Origin: Sva-07 sp963715825
GTDB lineage: Bacteria > Actinomycetota > Acidimicrobiia > Acidimicrobiales > Ilumatobacteraceae
NCBI GenBank assembly: GCA_963715825.1
Contig: CAVQSI010000020.1
Span: forward strand, 124,001-188,000
DNA: 64,000 bases
Direction: 5' to 3'
Position numbers and translations under genes: made by a program. Below are positions 54,778-63,978 of this stretch, piece by piece; within the stretch, counting starts at the first letter, position 1; each line of letters opens with the position of its first letter. The notes beneath the pieces were generated by a model, which saw only the letters and a program-made list of their open reading frames with translations, did not search any database and was not told the DNA's origin.

Positions 54778-56199
54778 TCACAGCGCAGCAACGGGGATGC
54801 GGAGCTTGTGCGTGGGTTCGGAGATGAACTCGCCGAACCGGCCTTCGAGGAAGTGCGGGGCGCCGCGGGTGATCTCGACCGTGGCGTAGCTGCCGGTACG
54901 AAGCGGACGGGGCGGCACGAAGTGCACCAGCTTGTTCTGACGGGTGCGACCGCTGGTGACCGACGGATCACGCTTGCTGGGACCTTCGACCAGCACCTCC
55001 TCGACACGCCCGACGCGGGCTTCGTGGCGTCGCAGCGCTGACCGTTCGACGACGAGGCGGAGCCGTTCGAAACGTTCGCTCACCACCGCCGGGTCGACGA
55101 AGTCGGCGTCCATGCCTGCTGCTTCGGTTCCCTGGCGGGGCGAGAAGACGAACGTGTACGCGTAGTCGTACTCGGCTTCGGCGGCCACGGCGAGGGTCTG
55201 TTCGAAGTCGGCCTCGGTTTCGCCGGGGAACCCGACGATGATGTCGGTCGACACGGCCAGGTCGTCGACGGTCGCACGGGCCTCGACCAGTCGGGCGAGA
55301 TAGCGGTCGGCGGTGTAGCCGCGGTGCATCAGGGCGAGGACACGATCGCTGCCCGACTGCAGCGGGTAGTGCAGGTGTTCGCACACCGCCGCGGTGTCGG
55401 CCATGGCGGCGAACGTCTCGGGCCGCATGTCCTTGGGATGGGGGCTCGTGTAGCGGACGCGCCGGATGCCGTCGACTGCGCCGACGTCGCGGAGCAGGTC
55501 GGCGAACAACGGGCGCAGGCGGGCGGACTCGTCGCCGGCCTGCCGGGCGGCCACCTGGAGGTCGCGCCCGTAGCTGTTGACGTTCTGGCCGAGCAGGGTC
55601 ACCTCGGTGACTCCGTCGTCGCGGAGTTGGGCGATCTCGGCGAGGATGTCGTCGTAGGGGCGACTGATCTCGACGCCACGCACAGCCGGCACGATGCAGA
55701 AGGCGCAGTTGTTGTCGCAGCCGATCTGGATGGTGACCCAGGCGTTGTACGACGTCTCGCGACGCGCCGGCAGCGCCGACGGGAACAGCGCCTGGTCGTC
55801 GATGACCGCCTCGGTCAGGATCTCGGTGATCGGGCGATCGGTGGTGCGCGACTGCGCGAGCAGTTCCGCCGCACGATGCACGTTGTGGGTGCCCATCACC
55901 ACGTCGACGTGGCCTGCCCGTTTGGCGACGAGTTCCTGGTCCTTCTGGGCCAGACAACCCGACACCACGATCTGGCGGCCCTCTCGCTCGCCCTTCCAGG
56001 TCTTGAGGTGGCCGAGGTTGCCGTAGAGCTTGTTGTCGGCGTTCTCGCGGATGCAGCACGTGTTGAGCACCACCACGTCGGCGTCGGCCTCGCTGTCGGC
56101 GCGCACCAGCCCGTCGGCTTCGAGCAGACCGGAGATCCGCTCCGAGTCGTGCTCGTTCATCTGACACCCGTAGGTGCGCACGATGTAGCTGCGGGACAT
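54778..56199 (-). CDS. miaB: tRNA-2-methylthio-N6-dimethylallyladenosine synthase MiaB
   Basis: 473 residues from the ATG at 56199. MTTase N-domain cluster cysteines in RTYGCQMNEHDSERI, LNTCCIRENADNKLYG and VVSGCLAQKD; radical SAM CxxxCxxC in GCDNNCAFCIVPAVRG; C-terminal TRAM domain (VEGPSKRDPSVTSGRTRQNK). Adds the methylthio group after MiaA. First gene of a six-gene unit running to dapC. Confidence 0.96.
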   Translation of the reverse strand: MSRSYIVRTYGCQMNEHDSERISGLLEADGLVRADSEADADVVVLNTCCIRENADNKLYGNLGHLKTWKGEREGRQIVVSGCLAQKDQELVAKRAGHVDVVMGTHNVHRAAELLAQSRTTDRPITEILTEAVIDDQALFPSALPARRETSYNAWVTIQIGCDNNCAFCIVPAVRGVEISRPYDDILAEIAQLRDDGVTEVTLLGQNVNSYGRDLQVAARQAGDESARLRPLFADLLRDVGAVDGIRRVRYTSPHPKDMRPETFAAMADTAAVCEHLHYPLQSGSDRVLALMHRGYTADRYLARLVEARATVDDLAVSTDIIVGFPGETEADFEQTLAVAAEAEYDYAYTFVFSPRQGTEAAGMDADFVDPAVVSERFERLRLVVERSALRRHEARVGRVEEVLVEGPSKRDPSVTSGRTRQNKLVHFVPPRPLRTGSYATVEITRGAPHFLEGRFGEFISEPTHKLRIPVAAL

Positions 56200-56285
56200 G
56201 GACGCACAGGGTACTGGAGGCGGGCTCACGGCGGCGGTTGGCGGTCCGGCCCGGAGGGGGACGATCAGAGGGCGCGGTCGCTATC

Positions 56286-56729
56286 GTGCCGCTCGTGCTT
56301 GCCATCCTCGTTCCCGAGAACAACGACCTGTACCGGATCCTCTACTTCGTGCACCTGCTGGCGGCGATTGCCGCCTTCGGTCCGTTGTTCCTCTATCCGC
56401 GTCTGCAGCGTGCCGGCGCCTCCACCGACGTCGCTCGCCTGCACATGGTGCTGGTGTTCCCGGCGCTCGTGCTGTTGTGGGTGGCCGGCATGGGCATGGC
56501 CGGTGTCGGCAAGATCAACCTGGTCGGCACGCCGTTCGTCACCTCGACGATCGTGCTGTGGCTCATCGCGCTCGCCGTCAGCTGGTTCATGATCCGTCCG
56601 GCACTCACCGACACCGCCGACGATGCCCGCAAGATCATGGCCGCCGGCATCGGCATCACGCACCTGATCCTCGTGGTGTCGCTGTACCTGATGATCTTCA
56701 AGCCGGGCGGCTACGAGTTCAACTCCTGA
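56286..56729 (+). CDS. Small integral membrane protein (DUF2269-like)
   Basis: About 147 residues from a GTG at 56286; a GTG at 56295 is equally possible. Four helices: ILYFVHLLAAIAAFGPLFLY, LVFPALVLLWVAGMGMAG, STIVLWLIALAVSWFMI and ITHLILVVSLYLMIF. The conserved His in YFVHLLAAI resembles CopD/DUF2269 membrane proteins, which may bind haem or copper. Function unknown. Convergent with the VOC gene. Confidence 0.6.
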   Translation: MPLVLAILVPENNDLYRILYFVHLLAAIAAFGPLFLYPRLQRAGASTDVARLHMVLVFPALVLLWVAGMGMAGVGKINLVGTPFVTSTIVLWLIALAVSWFMIRPALTDTADDARKIMAAGIGITHLILVVSLYLMIFKPGGYEFNS

Positions 56730-56750
56730 GCCACTCGCCGCTGGTCGGCG

Positions 56751-57185
56751 TCAGTTGCCACCCATGACAAGGCGGCCGTCGTCGTCGAGGCGCGCATACG
56801 GGTTGTGGGCGAGCTCCCAGAGATGGCCGTCGGGATCGGCGACGTACGACGAGTAGCCACCCCAGAAGGCGGTGTGCGGCTCGACCACCGATGAGGCACC
56901 GGCCGCGATCCACTCGGCGAACACCGCATCGACCTCGTCGGTGGTCGCCAGGTTCATCGCCAACGTGACCCCGCGAAAGCCGGAGCCCTCGGGCGCGACC
57001 TTGGCGTCGTCGGCCAATGCCGACCATTCGTAGAGCCCGAACACCGGCCCGACCGTGTCGAAGAAGGTGATCGTCGGCATGGACGAACTCGACTTCGTCC
57101 AGCCGAGCGACTCGTAGAACGCCGTCGACACGGCGAGGTCGGCGACGCCGAACGTGACGATCGAGATGCGGTTGGGAACGGTCAT
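56751..57185 (-). CDS. VOC (glyoxalase/bleomycin-resistance) family protein
   Basis: 144 residues, two beta-alpha-beta-beta-beta units: RISIVTFGVADLAVSTAFYE at the start and FRGVTLAMNL plus a Gly-rich WGGYSSYVADPDGHLWELAHN at the end. The final Glu of the metal site is in LWELAHNP. Substrate not predictable; most are metal-dependent lyases, isomerases or dioxygenases. Confidence 0.88.
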   Translation of the reverse strand: MTVPNRISIVTFGVADLAVSTAFYESLGWTKSSSSMPTITFFDTVGPVFGLYEWSALADDAKVAPEGSGFRGVTLAMNLATTDEVDAVFAEWIAAGASSVVEPHTAFWGGYSSYVADPDGHLWELAHNPYARLDDDGRLVMGGN

Positions 57186-57255
57186 GTGATCCTCCTGGGG
57201 TGGTGTCCCATCATGACCGAACCCGTCCGCTGCGGTCGCAGTCCGATCAGAACGC

Positions 57256-58320
57256 TCAGGCGAGGTCGATCGGGGCCTCGTCGGCCTCGGTGAACTCCTC
57301 GGCGACGTCGGCCACCTCGGGCTCGTCGGACTGCTTGAGGCCCGACACCGTCAGCACCTTGTCGCTGATCTCCATCATGATCTCGGGGTTCTGCTTGAGG
57401 TAGTCCTTGGCCTTCTCGCGACCCTGGCCCAACTGCTCGCCTTCGTAGGTGAACCAGGCGCCCGACTTCTTGACGATGCCGAGGTCGACCGACAGGTCGA
57501 TCAAGGAGCCCTCACGGCTGATGCCCTGGCCGTACATGATGTCGAACTCGGCCTGACGGAACGGGGGTGACACCTTGTTCTTGACGACCTTGACCCGAGT
57601 GCGGTTGCCCACCACTTCGGCGCCGTCCTTCAACGATTCGATCCGTCGGATGTCGAGGCGCACCGACGAGTAGAACTTCAGCGCTCGCCCGCCCGGGGTG
57701 GTCTCGGGCGAACCGAACATCACGCCGATCTTCTCGCGGAGCTGATTGATGAAGATCACGATCGTGTTGGTCTTGTTGATGTTGCCCGTGAGCTTGCGCA
57801 ACGCCTGACTCATCAGACGGGCCTGCAGCCCGACGTGGGTGTCGCCCATCTCACCCTCGATCTCGGCGCGGGGCGTGAGCGCCGCGACCGAGTCGACCAC
57901 GATGACGTCGATGGCACCCGAACGGGTGAGCATGTCGCAGATCTCGAGCGCCTGCTCACCGGTGTCGGGCTGGGAGATGAGGAGTTGATCGACGTCGACG
58001 CCGATCGCTCGGGCGTACACGGGATCCATGGCGTGCTCGGCGTCGATGTAGGCGCACACGCCACCGTTGCGTTGGGCCTCGGCGACCACGTGCATGGCGA
58101 GGGTGGACTTGCCCGACGACTCCGGGCCGTAGATCTCGGTGATGCGGCCACGAGGCAGGCCGCCCACGCCGAGTGCGAGGTCGAGCGCCAACGCGCCCGT
58201 CGGGACGACCTCGATGGCCATGTTGGTGCGTTCGCCCATCTTCATGATGGCGCCCTTGCCGAACTGCTTGTCGATCTGGGCCAGCGCCATCTCGAGTGCT
58301 TTGTCGCGGTCGTTGCTCAT
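57256..58320 (-). CDS. recA: Recombinase RecA
   Basis: 354 residues from the ATG at 58320. Walker A GPESSGKSTLAMHV, catalytic Glu in IDAEHAMDPVYA, Walker B VIVVDSVAALTPRAEIEGE, L1/L2 loops EGEMGDTHVGLQARLMSQAL and FINQLREKIGVMFGSPETTP. The acidic C-terminal tail (VADVAEEFTEADEAPIDLA) is typical. No intein. A LexA box lies 147 bp upstream. Confidence 0.98.
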   Translation of the reverse strand: MSNDRDKALEMALAQIDKQFGKGAIMKMGERTNMAIEVVPTGALALDLALGVGGLPRGRITEIYGPESSGKSTLAMHVVAEAQRNGGVCAYIDAEHAMDPVYARAIGVDVDQLLISQPDTGEQALEICDMLTRSGAIDVIVVDSVAALTPRAEIEGEMGDTHVGLQARLMSQALRKLTGNINKTNTIVIFINQLREKIGVMFGSPETTPGGRALKFYSSVRLDIRRIESLKDGAEVVGNRTRVKVVKNKVSPPFRQAEFDIMYGQGISREGSLIDLSVDLGIVKKSGAWFTYEGEQLGQGREKAKDYLKQNPEIMMEISDKVLTVSGLKQSDEPEVADVAEEFTEADEAPIDLA

Positions 58321-58467
58321 GGTGTTCTCGCTTTCGTCGTGCGGCGGGCGAACCCGGTGCGGTTGGTGATGTGCACCGTAGAGAGGGGGTGTCACAGAGT
58401 TGATCGGGGCGGTTGATCGGGCGGTTGATCGAACCCCGGGGCAATCGAATGACAACACTGTAACCAA

Positions 58468-58481
58468 CGAACAGTCGTTCG
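58468..58481. promoter_or_regulatory. LexA box upstream of recA
   Basis: CGAAC-AGTC-GTTCG, an exact SOS consensus, 147 bp upstream of the recA start and about 90 bp from the stop of the gene beyond. Matches the two boxes near lexA. Confidence 0.9.
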
Positions 58482-58573
58482 GTCAAGCATCATGCAAGCG
58501 AACGAGGAGATGTCCGATGGCGCGCTGGTTCCGGTGCGACGACCCGACGCAGACCAGACGGGGTCGGGCGGGT

Positions 58574-59032
58574 TCAGGCGCCGCGCTCGGAGTCGGAATC
58601 CGAGTCGGCGTCGGGTGCCGTCGCCGCCTCGAGCGTGACGTCGCCGACGATCTCGAAGTCCTCGGGTTCCGGCGGGCGCAGCAGGATGTCGATCGCCTGC
58701 CACATGCAGTACGCCGGTCCGTAGGTGAAGAACGGCAACACGATGGCCAGCACCACCAGCACGACGAACATCGGAACGACGTTCACTTCAGGCCACGTGT
58801 AGGCAACCATGCCGGCGAGGATCAGCATGAGCGGCCCGAAGGTGATGATGGCCGTCATTGCAGCAGCACCGAGTTCGTAGCCGACGTCGTCACGCCGCCA
58901 CTTCAGGCCGCAGGACTGGCAGTGCTCGGCCTTCTTGAACCATCCGGTGAAGAACGCGCCCCGTCCGCCGCACCAGGCGCAGTGTCGAAAGGCCCCTCTG
59001 AGGAGCATGCGGAGCAGTCCAGGTCGCTTCAC
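58574..59032 (-). CDS. DUF983 family membrane protein
   Basis: 152 residues. An N-terminal zinc ribbon, CAWCGGRGAFFTGWFKKAEH then CQSCG, followed by two transmembrane helices (AAMTAIITFGPLMLILAGMV and VPMFVVLVVLAIVLPFF). This layout is DUF983. Acidic tail. Function unknown in any organism. Divergent from the next gene with a 38-bp gap. Confidence 0.85.
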   Translation of the reverse strand: MKRPGLLRMLLRGAFRHCAWCGGRGAFFTGWFKKAEHCQSCGLKWRRDDVGYELGAAAMTAIITFGPLMLILAGMVAYTWPEVNVVPMFVVLVVLAIVLPFFTYGPAYCMWQAIDILLRPPEPEDFEIVGDVTLEAATAPDADSDSDSERGA

Positions 59033-59070
59033 AATGCAAGGTTACGTGCGAGATTTGTCAGACTCTCAAA

Positions 59071-59880
59071 ATGCGCAGATCACTCGGGGGCCTGATGTTG
59101 ATCGTGGCCGCGGTCCTCATCTCGCTCTCCGTGGGCCTGTGGTGGCTCCAGCGGGTTGCGTTCACGCCGTCGAGCGACTCCTCGGTGGCGCACTCGATCC
59201 TCGGCGACGAGGAGATCCGAGGACAGGTCGCCACGATCGTCGCCGGGGCCGCCGCGCCCGCACTCGGACAGTCACCCGCCGAACTCCGCGAGTTCATCGA
59301 ACAGATCGCACGAATCCCCGAGGGCGCGGCGTTGATGGGCAACTTCATCGGCGACGCACACAGCCGATTGATCGGCGCCAGCGACGAGCGCGTGGTGATC
59401 GTCGCTCAGGAACAGGTCAACATCGTGCGCAACGAACTGGTGGGCGAGGCTGCACCAGTGACCCTGCCCGTCCAGCGCGTCGGATCGATGGCGTTCCTCG
59501 ACGACTGGCTGGGTTGGGTGGCGCTCGGCGCCCTCGGCATCGGTCTGCTCGTTGCGATCGCCGGCATCTTCCTGCGCCCCGAACGCGGCGAGGGCACGTT
59601 CGCGCTCGGGGTGCTCTTCGCGAGCACGGCGGGATCGTTGGTGGTCTTCGGCTACCTCGTACCGCTGCTGGTGTTGCCGGCGTTCTCCGACGAACCGTGG
59701 ATGGGTGTGTTCTCCCGCCTCGCCAACCATCATCGGAACCTGACGCTGCTGTTGGCGGTGGCGTGCCTCGTGGTCGCCGCGCTGATCGTGTTCGGCACGA
59801 GCAGCCGCCGCGAACGGCGACAGCACTCGACGCCGCTCAACGTCGGTCGCTACCGCGACGAACGCAGCTGGAGCCGCTGA
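59071..59880 (+). CDS. Hypothetical membrane protein, ~4 TM
   Basis: 269 residues. First helix GLMLIVAAVLISLSVGLWW, an extracytoplasmic region to about residue 145, then three helices (LGWVALGALGIGLLVAIAGI, GVLFASTAGSLVVFGYLVPL, LTLLLAVACLVVAALIVFG). Arg-rich C-terminus. The topology resembles other actinobacterial membrane proteins with a large loop; no catalytic motif found. Confidence 0.6.
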   Translation: MRRSLGGLMLIVAAVLISLSVGLWWLQRVAFTPSSDSSVAHSILGDEEIRGQVATIVAGAAAPALGQSPAELREFIEQIARIPEGAALMGNFIGDAHSRLIGASDERVVIVAQEQVNIVRNELVGEAAPVTLPVQRVGSMAFLDDWLGWVALGALGIGLLVAIAGIFLRPERGEGTFALGVLFASTAGSLVVFGYLVPLLVLPAFSDEPWMGVFSRLANHHRNLTLLLAVACLVVAALIVFGTSSRRERRQHSTPLNVGRYRDERSWSR

Positions 59881-59905
59881 CCGCACCAGGCCGAACCAGG
59901 CCCAC

Positions 59906-59968
59906 GTGCGGACGATTCTCGGCGGATCTGGTCGCAACCGTCGAAACCCAGTCCGCCGAGAACTGCAC
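59906..59968. terminator. Bidirectional terminator-like inverted repeat
   Basis: Between convergent stops. Arms TTCTCGGCGGA (59916-59926) and TCCGCCGAGAA (59952-59962) pair perfectly; extended by CTGG/CCAG with a bulge and outer GTGC/GCAC. No U-tract. Probably ends both transcripts. Confidence 0.7.
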
Positions 59969-59985
59969 GACTCACGGGTGGAACG

Positions 59986-60369
59986 TCAGGGCGCGGTCAG
60001 CTCGGCGAGCTGGCGCTGGTAACTGGCGAGATCGAAGTAGTCACGCCACAACGTGATCAGGCCGTCGTCGTCGACCTCGAAGACCCCGGCGAGTGGGAGC
60101 TCGAGCCAGCCGTCGCCGATCTGAAAGCGGTCGATGCGCTCGTTGAACACCACGTTGCCCACTGCGTGCTGGCGCACGATGACCCAGTCGACCTCGTTCG
60201 CGTTGCCGAGGAACATCTCGAGCGTGGCCGCCATCGCCTCGCGGCCGACGATCGGCTGCATCGGCATGTTCTCGTACGAGATCGTCGGCGACACCATGGC
60301 AGCTGCGCCGGCGACGTCCTTGCGCTCGATGGCTTCGATGAACGCGCTGACGGTCTCCGAGGGCGACAT
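59986..60369 (-). CDS. SnoaL/limonene-epoxide-hydrolase-like protein
   Basis: 127 residues from the ATG at 60369. Cone-shaped alpha+beta fold of NTF2-like proteins: TVSAFIEAIERKDVAGAAAM, VSPTISYENMPMQPIVGREA, then WRDYFDLASYQRQLA. The run YENMPMQPIVG and the later RDYFD resemble limonene-1,2-epoxide hydrolase and its Asp-Arg-Asp triad (Asp in WRDYFD, Arg nearby). Enzyme identity uncertain. Confidence 0.75.
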   Translation of the reverse strand: MSPSETVSAFIEAIERKDVAGAAAMVSPTISYENMPMQPIVGREAMAATLEMFLGNANEVDWVIVRQHAVGNVVFNERIDRFQIGDGWLELPLAGVFEVDDDGLITLWRDYFDLASYQRQLAELTAP

Positions 60370-60477
60370 GGGTGCGAGCGTAGCGATCCGCTCGATCCCC
60401 CACATTCGTGCGTTTCGTGATGCGCGCCTCGGTCCCTACGATCGTGAGGACGATTCGAGACCCGAGGAGGGCACGCG

Positions 60478-61701
60478 ATGTTCCAGTGGAGTGACGAGCA
60501 CCAGATGATCCGCGACGCGGTGAAGCGCTTCGTCGACGACGAGATCCGACCGCACGTCGACGAACTCGAACACGGCGACCTTGCTCCGTACGACATCCTG
60601 CGCAAGCTGTTCGCCACGTTCGGGATGGACGCCATGGCTCGCGAGAGCTTCAAGAAGGGGATCGAACGCGAGCGGGCGATCGAGGCCGGCGAGACCGTGC
60701 CCGAACGCGAGTCGAACGGCGGCGGTGGCGGGATGTCGCTGATCCCGATCATCGAGCTGTGCCGGGTGTGTCCCGGCATGGTCACCGCGATGGGGGTCTC
60801 GATGGGCCTCACGTCGGCATCGATCATGTCGAAAGGCACGATTGCCCAGAAGGAGCGTTGGGCACTCGACCTGCTCACGATGGACAAGATCGGCGCGTGG
60901 GCGATCACCGAGCCGGGCAGTGGCTCCGATGCGTTCGGGTCGATGCGCTCGACTGCCCGCCGCGACGGCGACGAGTACGTCCTCAACGGCTCCAAGACGT
61001 TCATCACGAACGGCCCCTTCGCCGACACCACGGTGTTCATCTGCAAGCTCGACGACGGCGAGACGCCGCCCGACCAGCGCAAGGTGCTGTCGTTCGTGCT
61101 CGACCGGGGCATGCCGGGGTTCGTCCAGTCGAAGCCGTTGCGCAAGATGGGGATGCACTCCTCCCCCACCGGCGAGTTGTTCCTCGACGACGTCCGGGTC
61201 GGGCGCGACCGCCTCATCGGCGAGACCGAGGACCTGCCGGCCGGCGGGCGTGACGGGGCGAAGGCCACGTTCCAGCAGGAGCGTTCCGGCGTGGCGGCGA
61301 TGGCGCTGGGCATCATCGAGGAGTGCCTGCAGCTGAGCGTGCAGTACGCGAAGGATCGGGTGCAGTTCGGCAAGCCGATCGGCGAGTTCCAATTGATCCA
61401 GGACAAGCTCGCCCGGATGGAGGTCGCTCGTCTCAACGTGCAGAACCTGGTGTTCCGCACCATGGAGATGGGCGCCGCAGGCGTCGACATGACCCTGGCG
61501 GAAGCGTCGGCGATGAAGTTGTACTCCGCCCGCGCCGCCACCGAGGTGGCGCTCGAAGCGGTCCAGCTGTTCGGTGGCAACGGCTACATGAGCGAGTTCC
61601 GGGTCGAACAGTTGGCCCGTGACGCCAAGGTCCTGCAGATCTACGCCGGCACCGACGAGATCCAGATCACCGCGATCGCCAAGGATCTCCTCCGCTCGTG
61701 A
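60478..61701 (+). CDS. Acyl-CoA dehydrogenase
   Basis: 407 residues. FAD-dependent alpha,beta-dehydrogenation of acyl-CoA. FQWSDEHQMIRDAVKRFVDD start, AWAITEPGSGSDAFGSMRS (flavin/substrate), the GERV-type ERSGVAAMALG helix and LFGGNGYMSEFRVEQLARDA. The usual catalytic Glu site reads YAGTDEIQ, Ala instead of Glu; isovaleryl-CoA and long-chain enzymes also lack it there and use a Glu in helix G, here possibly in QQERSG. GAGG lies about 9 bases upstream. Confidence 0.9.
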   Translation: MFQWSDEHQMIRDAVKRFVDDEIRPHVDELEHGDLAPYDILRKLFATFGMDAMARESFKKGIERERAIEAGETVPERESNGGGGGMSLIPIIELCRVCPGMVTAMGVSMGLTSASIMSKGTIAQKERWALDLLTMDKIGAWAITEPGSGSDAFGSMRSTARRDGDEYVLNGSKTFITNGPFADTTVFICKLDDGETPPDQRKVLSFVLDRGMPGFVQSKPLRKMGMHSSPTGELFLDDVRVGRDRLIGETEDLPAGGRDGAKATFQQERSGVAAMALGIIEECLQLSVQYAKDRVQFGKPIGEFQLIQDKLARMEVARLNVQNLVFRTMEMGAAGVDMTLAEASAMKLYSARAATEVALEAVQLFGGNGYMSEFRVEQLARDAKVLQIYAGTDEIQITAIAKDLLRS

Positions 61702-61738
61702 CAGCAGGGGGCAGACCCAGCCGCTGACGTGCTCGACC

Positions 61739-62587
61739 TCAACGGCTCCAGAAGTCGAGGGGATCGCGCTGGGGGTGGAAACCGGCGGCTTCGGCCATCG
61801 CAGCAGCCTCGGCGAAGCCGTCGCCGACCCGCGCTCCCTCGTGGGCGTCGGAGCCGAACGACACCGCGGCGCCACGCTCCTCGTACCACCAGGTCAGGAT
61901 CACTGCATCGAGCGGACGGCGGGTGTTGATCTCCAACACCCGGTCGGCGTCGCGGATCGCCCGCAACGTCGTTCGGTACTCCTCTTCGAATGCCGCCGGG
62001 TCGTGACGACGTCCGGCGCGTTCGATCTGGCGGGTGAGGTAGTCGATGTGAGCGAACACCTCGAACACGTCGCTGGCCTCGACGAGCCCGATCGCCTCCG
62101 CGAGGTAGGAGCGGACGGCTGCGGCGTCCTGCTCGAGCGTGGTGACCTCGGTGTACCACTCGTCGAGCAGCCGGACCTCGGCGTCGACGTTCGTCGAGTG
62201 GAGCGAGCCGAGCACGCGGTCGAATTGTCCGGAGGCCAACAGCTCGGCGGTCTGTTCGGGGAACCAGTGCGGCTCACCGATCTCCAGACCGCTCAGGATC
62301 CGGAGCGCAGGGAACTCGGACCGACACCGCTCCACCGTGTCGAAGTAGCCCTCGGTGTCGATCCGTGGTGCGGTGAAGCACCCGTGTTGGTCGAGACCTG
62401 CAGCGATTCGCGGATCAGCAGCGGTTCGGGGATCGTGGATCACCCACGCAGTCATGTCGACGTGTTCGGTGAACGCGATCGACGGCAACCCGAGTTCGAT
62501 TGCACGCTCGCACGAAGCCCGCATCGAACCGTTCGTGGCGTCCCACGAGAACTCGGTGTGCACGTGGTTGTCGGGCGGGATCGTCAC
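61739..62587 (-). CDS. PHP-domain phosphatase (histidinol-phosphatase-like)
   Basis: 282 residues from a GTG at 62587 (AAGG upstream), giving the family start PPDNHVHTEFSWDA; a GTG 27 bases earlier is possible. Metal ligands: HVH in DNHVHTEFS, FTEHVD, a Glu in GLEIGEPHW, His in VLGSLHST and VFAHIDY, and SDAH near the end (SFGSDAHEG). Histidine-pathway assignment is by resemblance; no his genes are adjacent. Confidence 0.82.
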   Translation of the reverse strand: MTIPPDNHVHTEFSWDATNGSMRASCERAIELGLPSIAFTEHVDMTAWVIHDPRTAADPRIAAGLDQHGCFTAPRIDTEGYFDTVERCRSEFPALRILSGLEIGEPHWFPEQTAELLASGQFDRVLGSLHSTNVDAEVRLLDEWYTEVTTLEQDAAAVRSYLAEAIGLVEASDVFEVFAHIDYLTRQIERAGRRHDPAAFEEEYRTTLRAIRDADRVLEINTRRPLDAVILTWWYEERGAAVSFGSDAHEGARVGDGFAEAAAMAEAAGFHPQRDPLDFWSR

Positions 62588-62630
62588 GCCCGGAGCCTTG
62601 CACACCGTCCACACGGCGAAGCCGTGCGGC

Positions 62631-62675
62631 TCGTGCTTCCCCTGGGATTCGAACCCAGAACCAATGGATGAAGAG
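62631..62675 (-). repeat. Duplicated 3' half of tRNA-Lys
   Basis: Bases 62631-62675 copy 62694-62738 with one mismatch in 45 (direct repeat). The copy covers the 3' acceptor, T arm and part of the anticodon arm of the intact tRNA-Lys but has no 5' half. Such a copy is the usual mark left by tRNA-targeted integration (att site) or by a partial duplication. Confidence 0.9.
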
Positions 62676-62696
62676 CTGCTCGATTGCCCGTGATCG

Positions 62697-62768
62697 TGCT
62701 TCCCCTGGGATTCGAACCCAGAACCAATGGATTAAGAGTCCACTGCTCTGCCATTGAGCTAGAGAAGC
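62697..62768 (-). tRNA. tRNA-Lys (CTT)
   Basis: Complement folds fully: acceptor GCTTCTC/GGGAAGC, D stem GCTC/GAGC, anticodon arm with loop CTCTTAA (anticodon CTT, lysine), T arm CTGGG-TTCGAAT-CCCAG, discriminator A. 72 nt; CCA not encoded. The 3' half is duplicated just downstream. Confidence 0.95.
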
Positions 62769-62827
62769 TTGCGGCGGGAGAGGGTACCGAGCGATCGCTC
62801 GCCCGACACCCTCTCAACGCCTGCGTA

Positions 62828-62904
62828 TGGGGTGGCCAAGGGGACTTGAACCCCCAACCGCCAGGATCACAACCTGGTGCTCTACCTGTTGAGCTATGAC
62901 CACC
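62828..62904 (-). tRNA. tRNA-His (GTG)
   Basis: Complement folds with acceptor GTGGTCA/TGGCCAC, an extra G at -1 facing C73 (histidine identity), anticodon loop TTGTGAT (GTG) and T arm GGGGG-TTCAAGT-CCCCT. The 3' CCA is encoded, unlike the two other tRNAs here. Confidence 0.95.
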
Positions 62905-62964
62905 ATGTGGGCAGACAGTCTGCCAGGTCGGACTGCGAACGCCACCAGCCGTTCTCCACCGGTG

Positions 62965-63978
62965 TCAGGGATCCGGCACGAGGGCGACCTTGCCGGCGAC
63001 CTTGCGGTCGGCGAGGTCACGCAAGGCCCGCGCGGCGTCGTGCAACGGGTAGGCCAGGGGCTCGACCGGCGCGAGGTCGCCGGCGGCGATCCGCTCGACG
63101 ACCTCGGCGAGCAGTGCCCGGTTGGCGTCGCCGTTGCGACCGACCCAGGCACCCCAGTCGACGCCGGTGATGCGCCGGTTGCGCAGCAACACCTGGTTGG
63201 CCGGGAGCTTCGGGATGCCGGCGACGAAGCCGATCACGAGATACTGGCCGTCCTCGCCCAACGCGCGGAGTGCAACCTCGCCGCCTTCGCCACCGACCGG
63301 GTCGTAGACCAGGTCGACGCCGCCACGGTCGGCTCGATCGTCGAACGTTGCAGCGAACGCCTTGGCCGCATCCTTGATGCCCGCCGGGTCGAGCGTCGAG
63401 TTGTCGATGGTTGCCATCGCGCCGCGCGACTCGGCGAGTGCTCGCTTCTCGGGCGTGGATGCGGCGGCGATCACACGCAGTCCGAGGGCCGCGCCGATGT
63501 CGACCGCGGCGAGCCCGACACCACTGCCGGCGCCGATGACGAGCATCGTGTCGCCAGCCGACGCGCCCGCCCGAACCCGGAGTGCGTACCAGCCCGTGAG
63601 GTAGCTCTGCATGAACGTTGCCGCCTGGCCGTCGCTCAGCGAGTCGGGGATCGCCACGAGCTGCCTCGGCGACACGACCACCTCGCTGGCGAAGCCACCG
63701 AGGCCGACGTTGGCGAACACCCGCTCGCCGATCGCCAGACCCTCGACGTCGGCGCCGAGTTCGGTGATGCGCCCGACGACCTCGCCGCCGGGCACGAACG
63801 GTGTCGGCGGCTTGATCTGATAGCGACCCTCGACGAACAGCCCATCGACGAAGTTCACCCCGGCCGCCGACACGGCGAGACGGACCTGGCCCGGTTGCAG
63901 TTGCTGGGGGTCGCGTTCGACGACGCGCAGGTCCTCGATCGGCCCGAAGGTTGCGCACTCCACGACGGTGACGCTCAT
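62965..63978 (-). CDS. NADPH:quinone oxidoreductase/zinc-free alcohol dehydrogenase family
   Basis: 337 residues, MDR superfamily. GroES-like start (LAVSAAGVNFVDGLFVEGRY), the Rossmann nucleotide motif VIGAGSGVGLAAVDIGAALG and later VDLVYDPVGGEGGEVALRAL. No catalytic or structural zinc Cys/His set, which points to QOR-type enzymes reducing quinones or enones. Substrate unknown. Ends 60 bp from the tRNA-His. Confidence 0.88.
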   Translation of the reverse strand: MSVTVVECATFGPIEDLRVVERDPQQLQPGQVRLAVSAAGVNFVDGLFVEGRYQIKPPTPFVPGGEVVGRITELGADVEGLAIGERVFANVGLGGFASEVVVSPRQLVAIPDSLSDGQAATFMQSYLTGWYALRVRAGASAGDTMLVIGAGSGVGLAAVDIGAALGLRVIAAASTPEKRALAESRGAMATIDNSTLDPAGIKDAAKAFAATFDDRADRGGVDLVYDPVGGEGGEVALRALGEDGQYLVIGFVAGIPKLPANQVLLRNRRITGVDWGAWVGRNGDANRALLAEVVERIAAGDLAPVEPLAYPLHDAARALRDLADRKVAGKVALVPDP

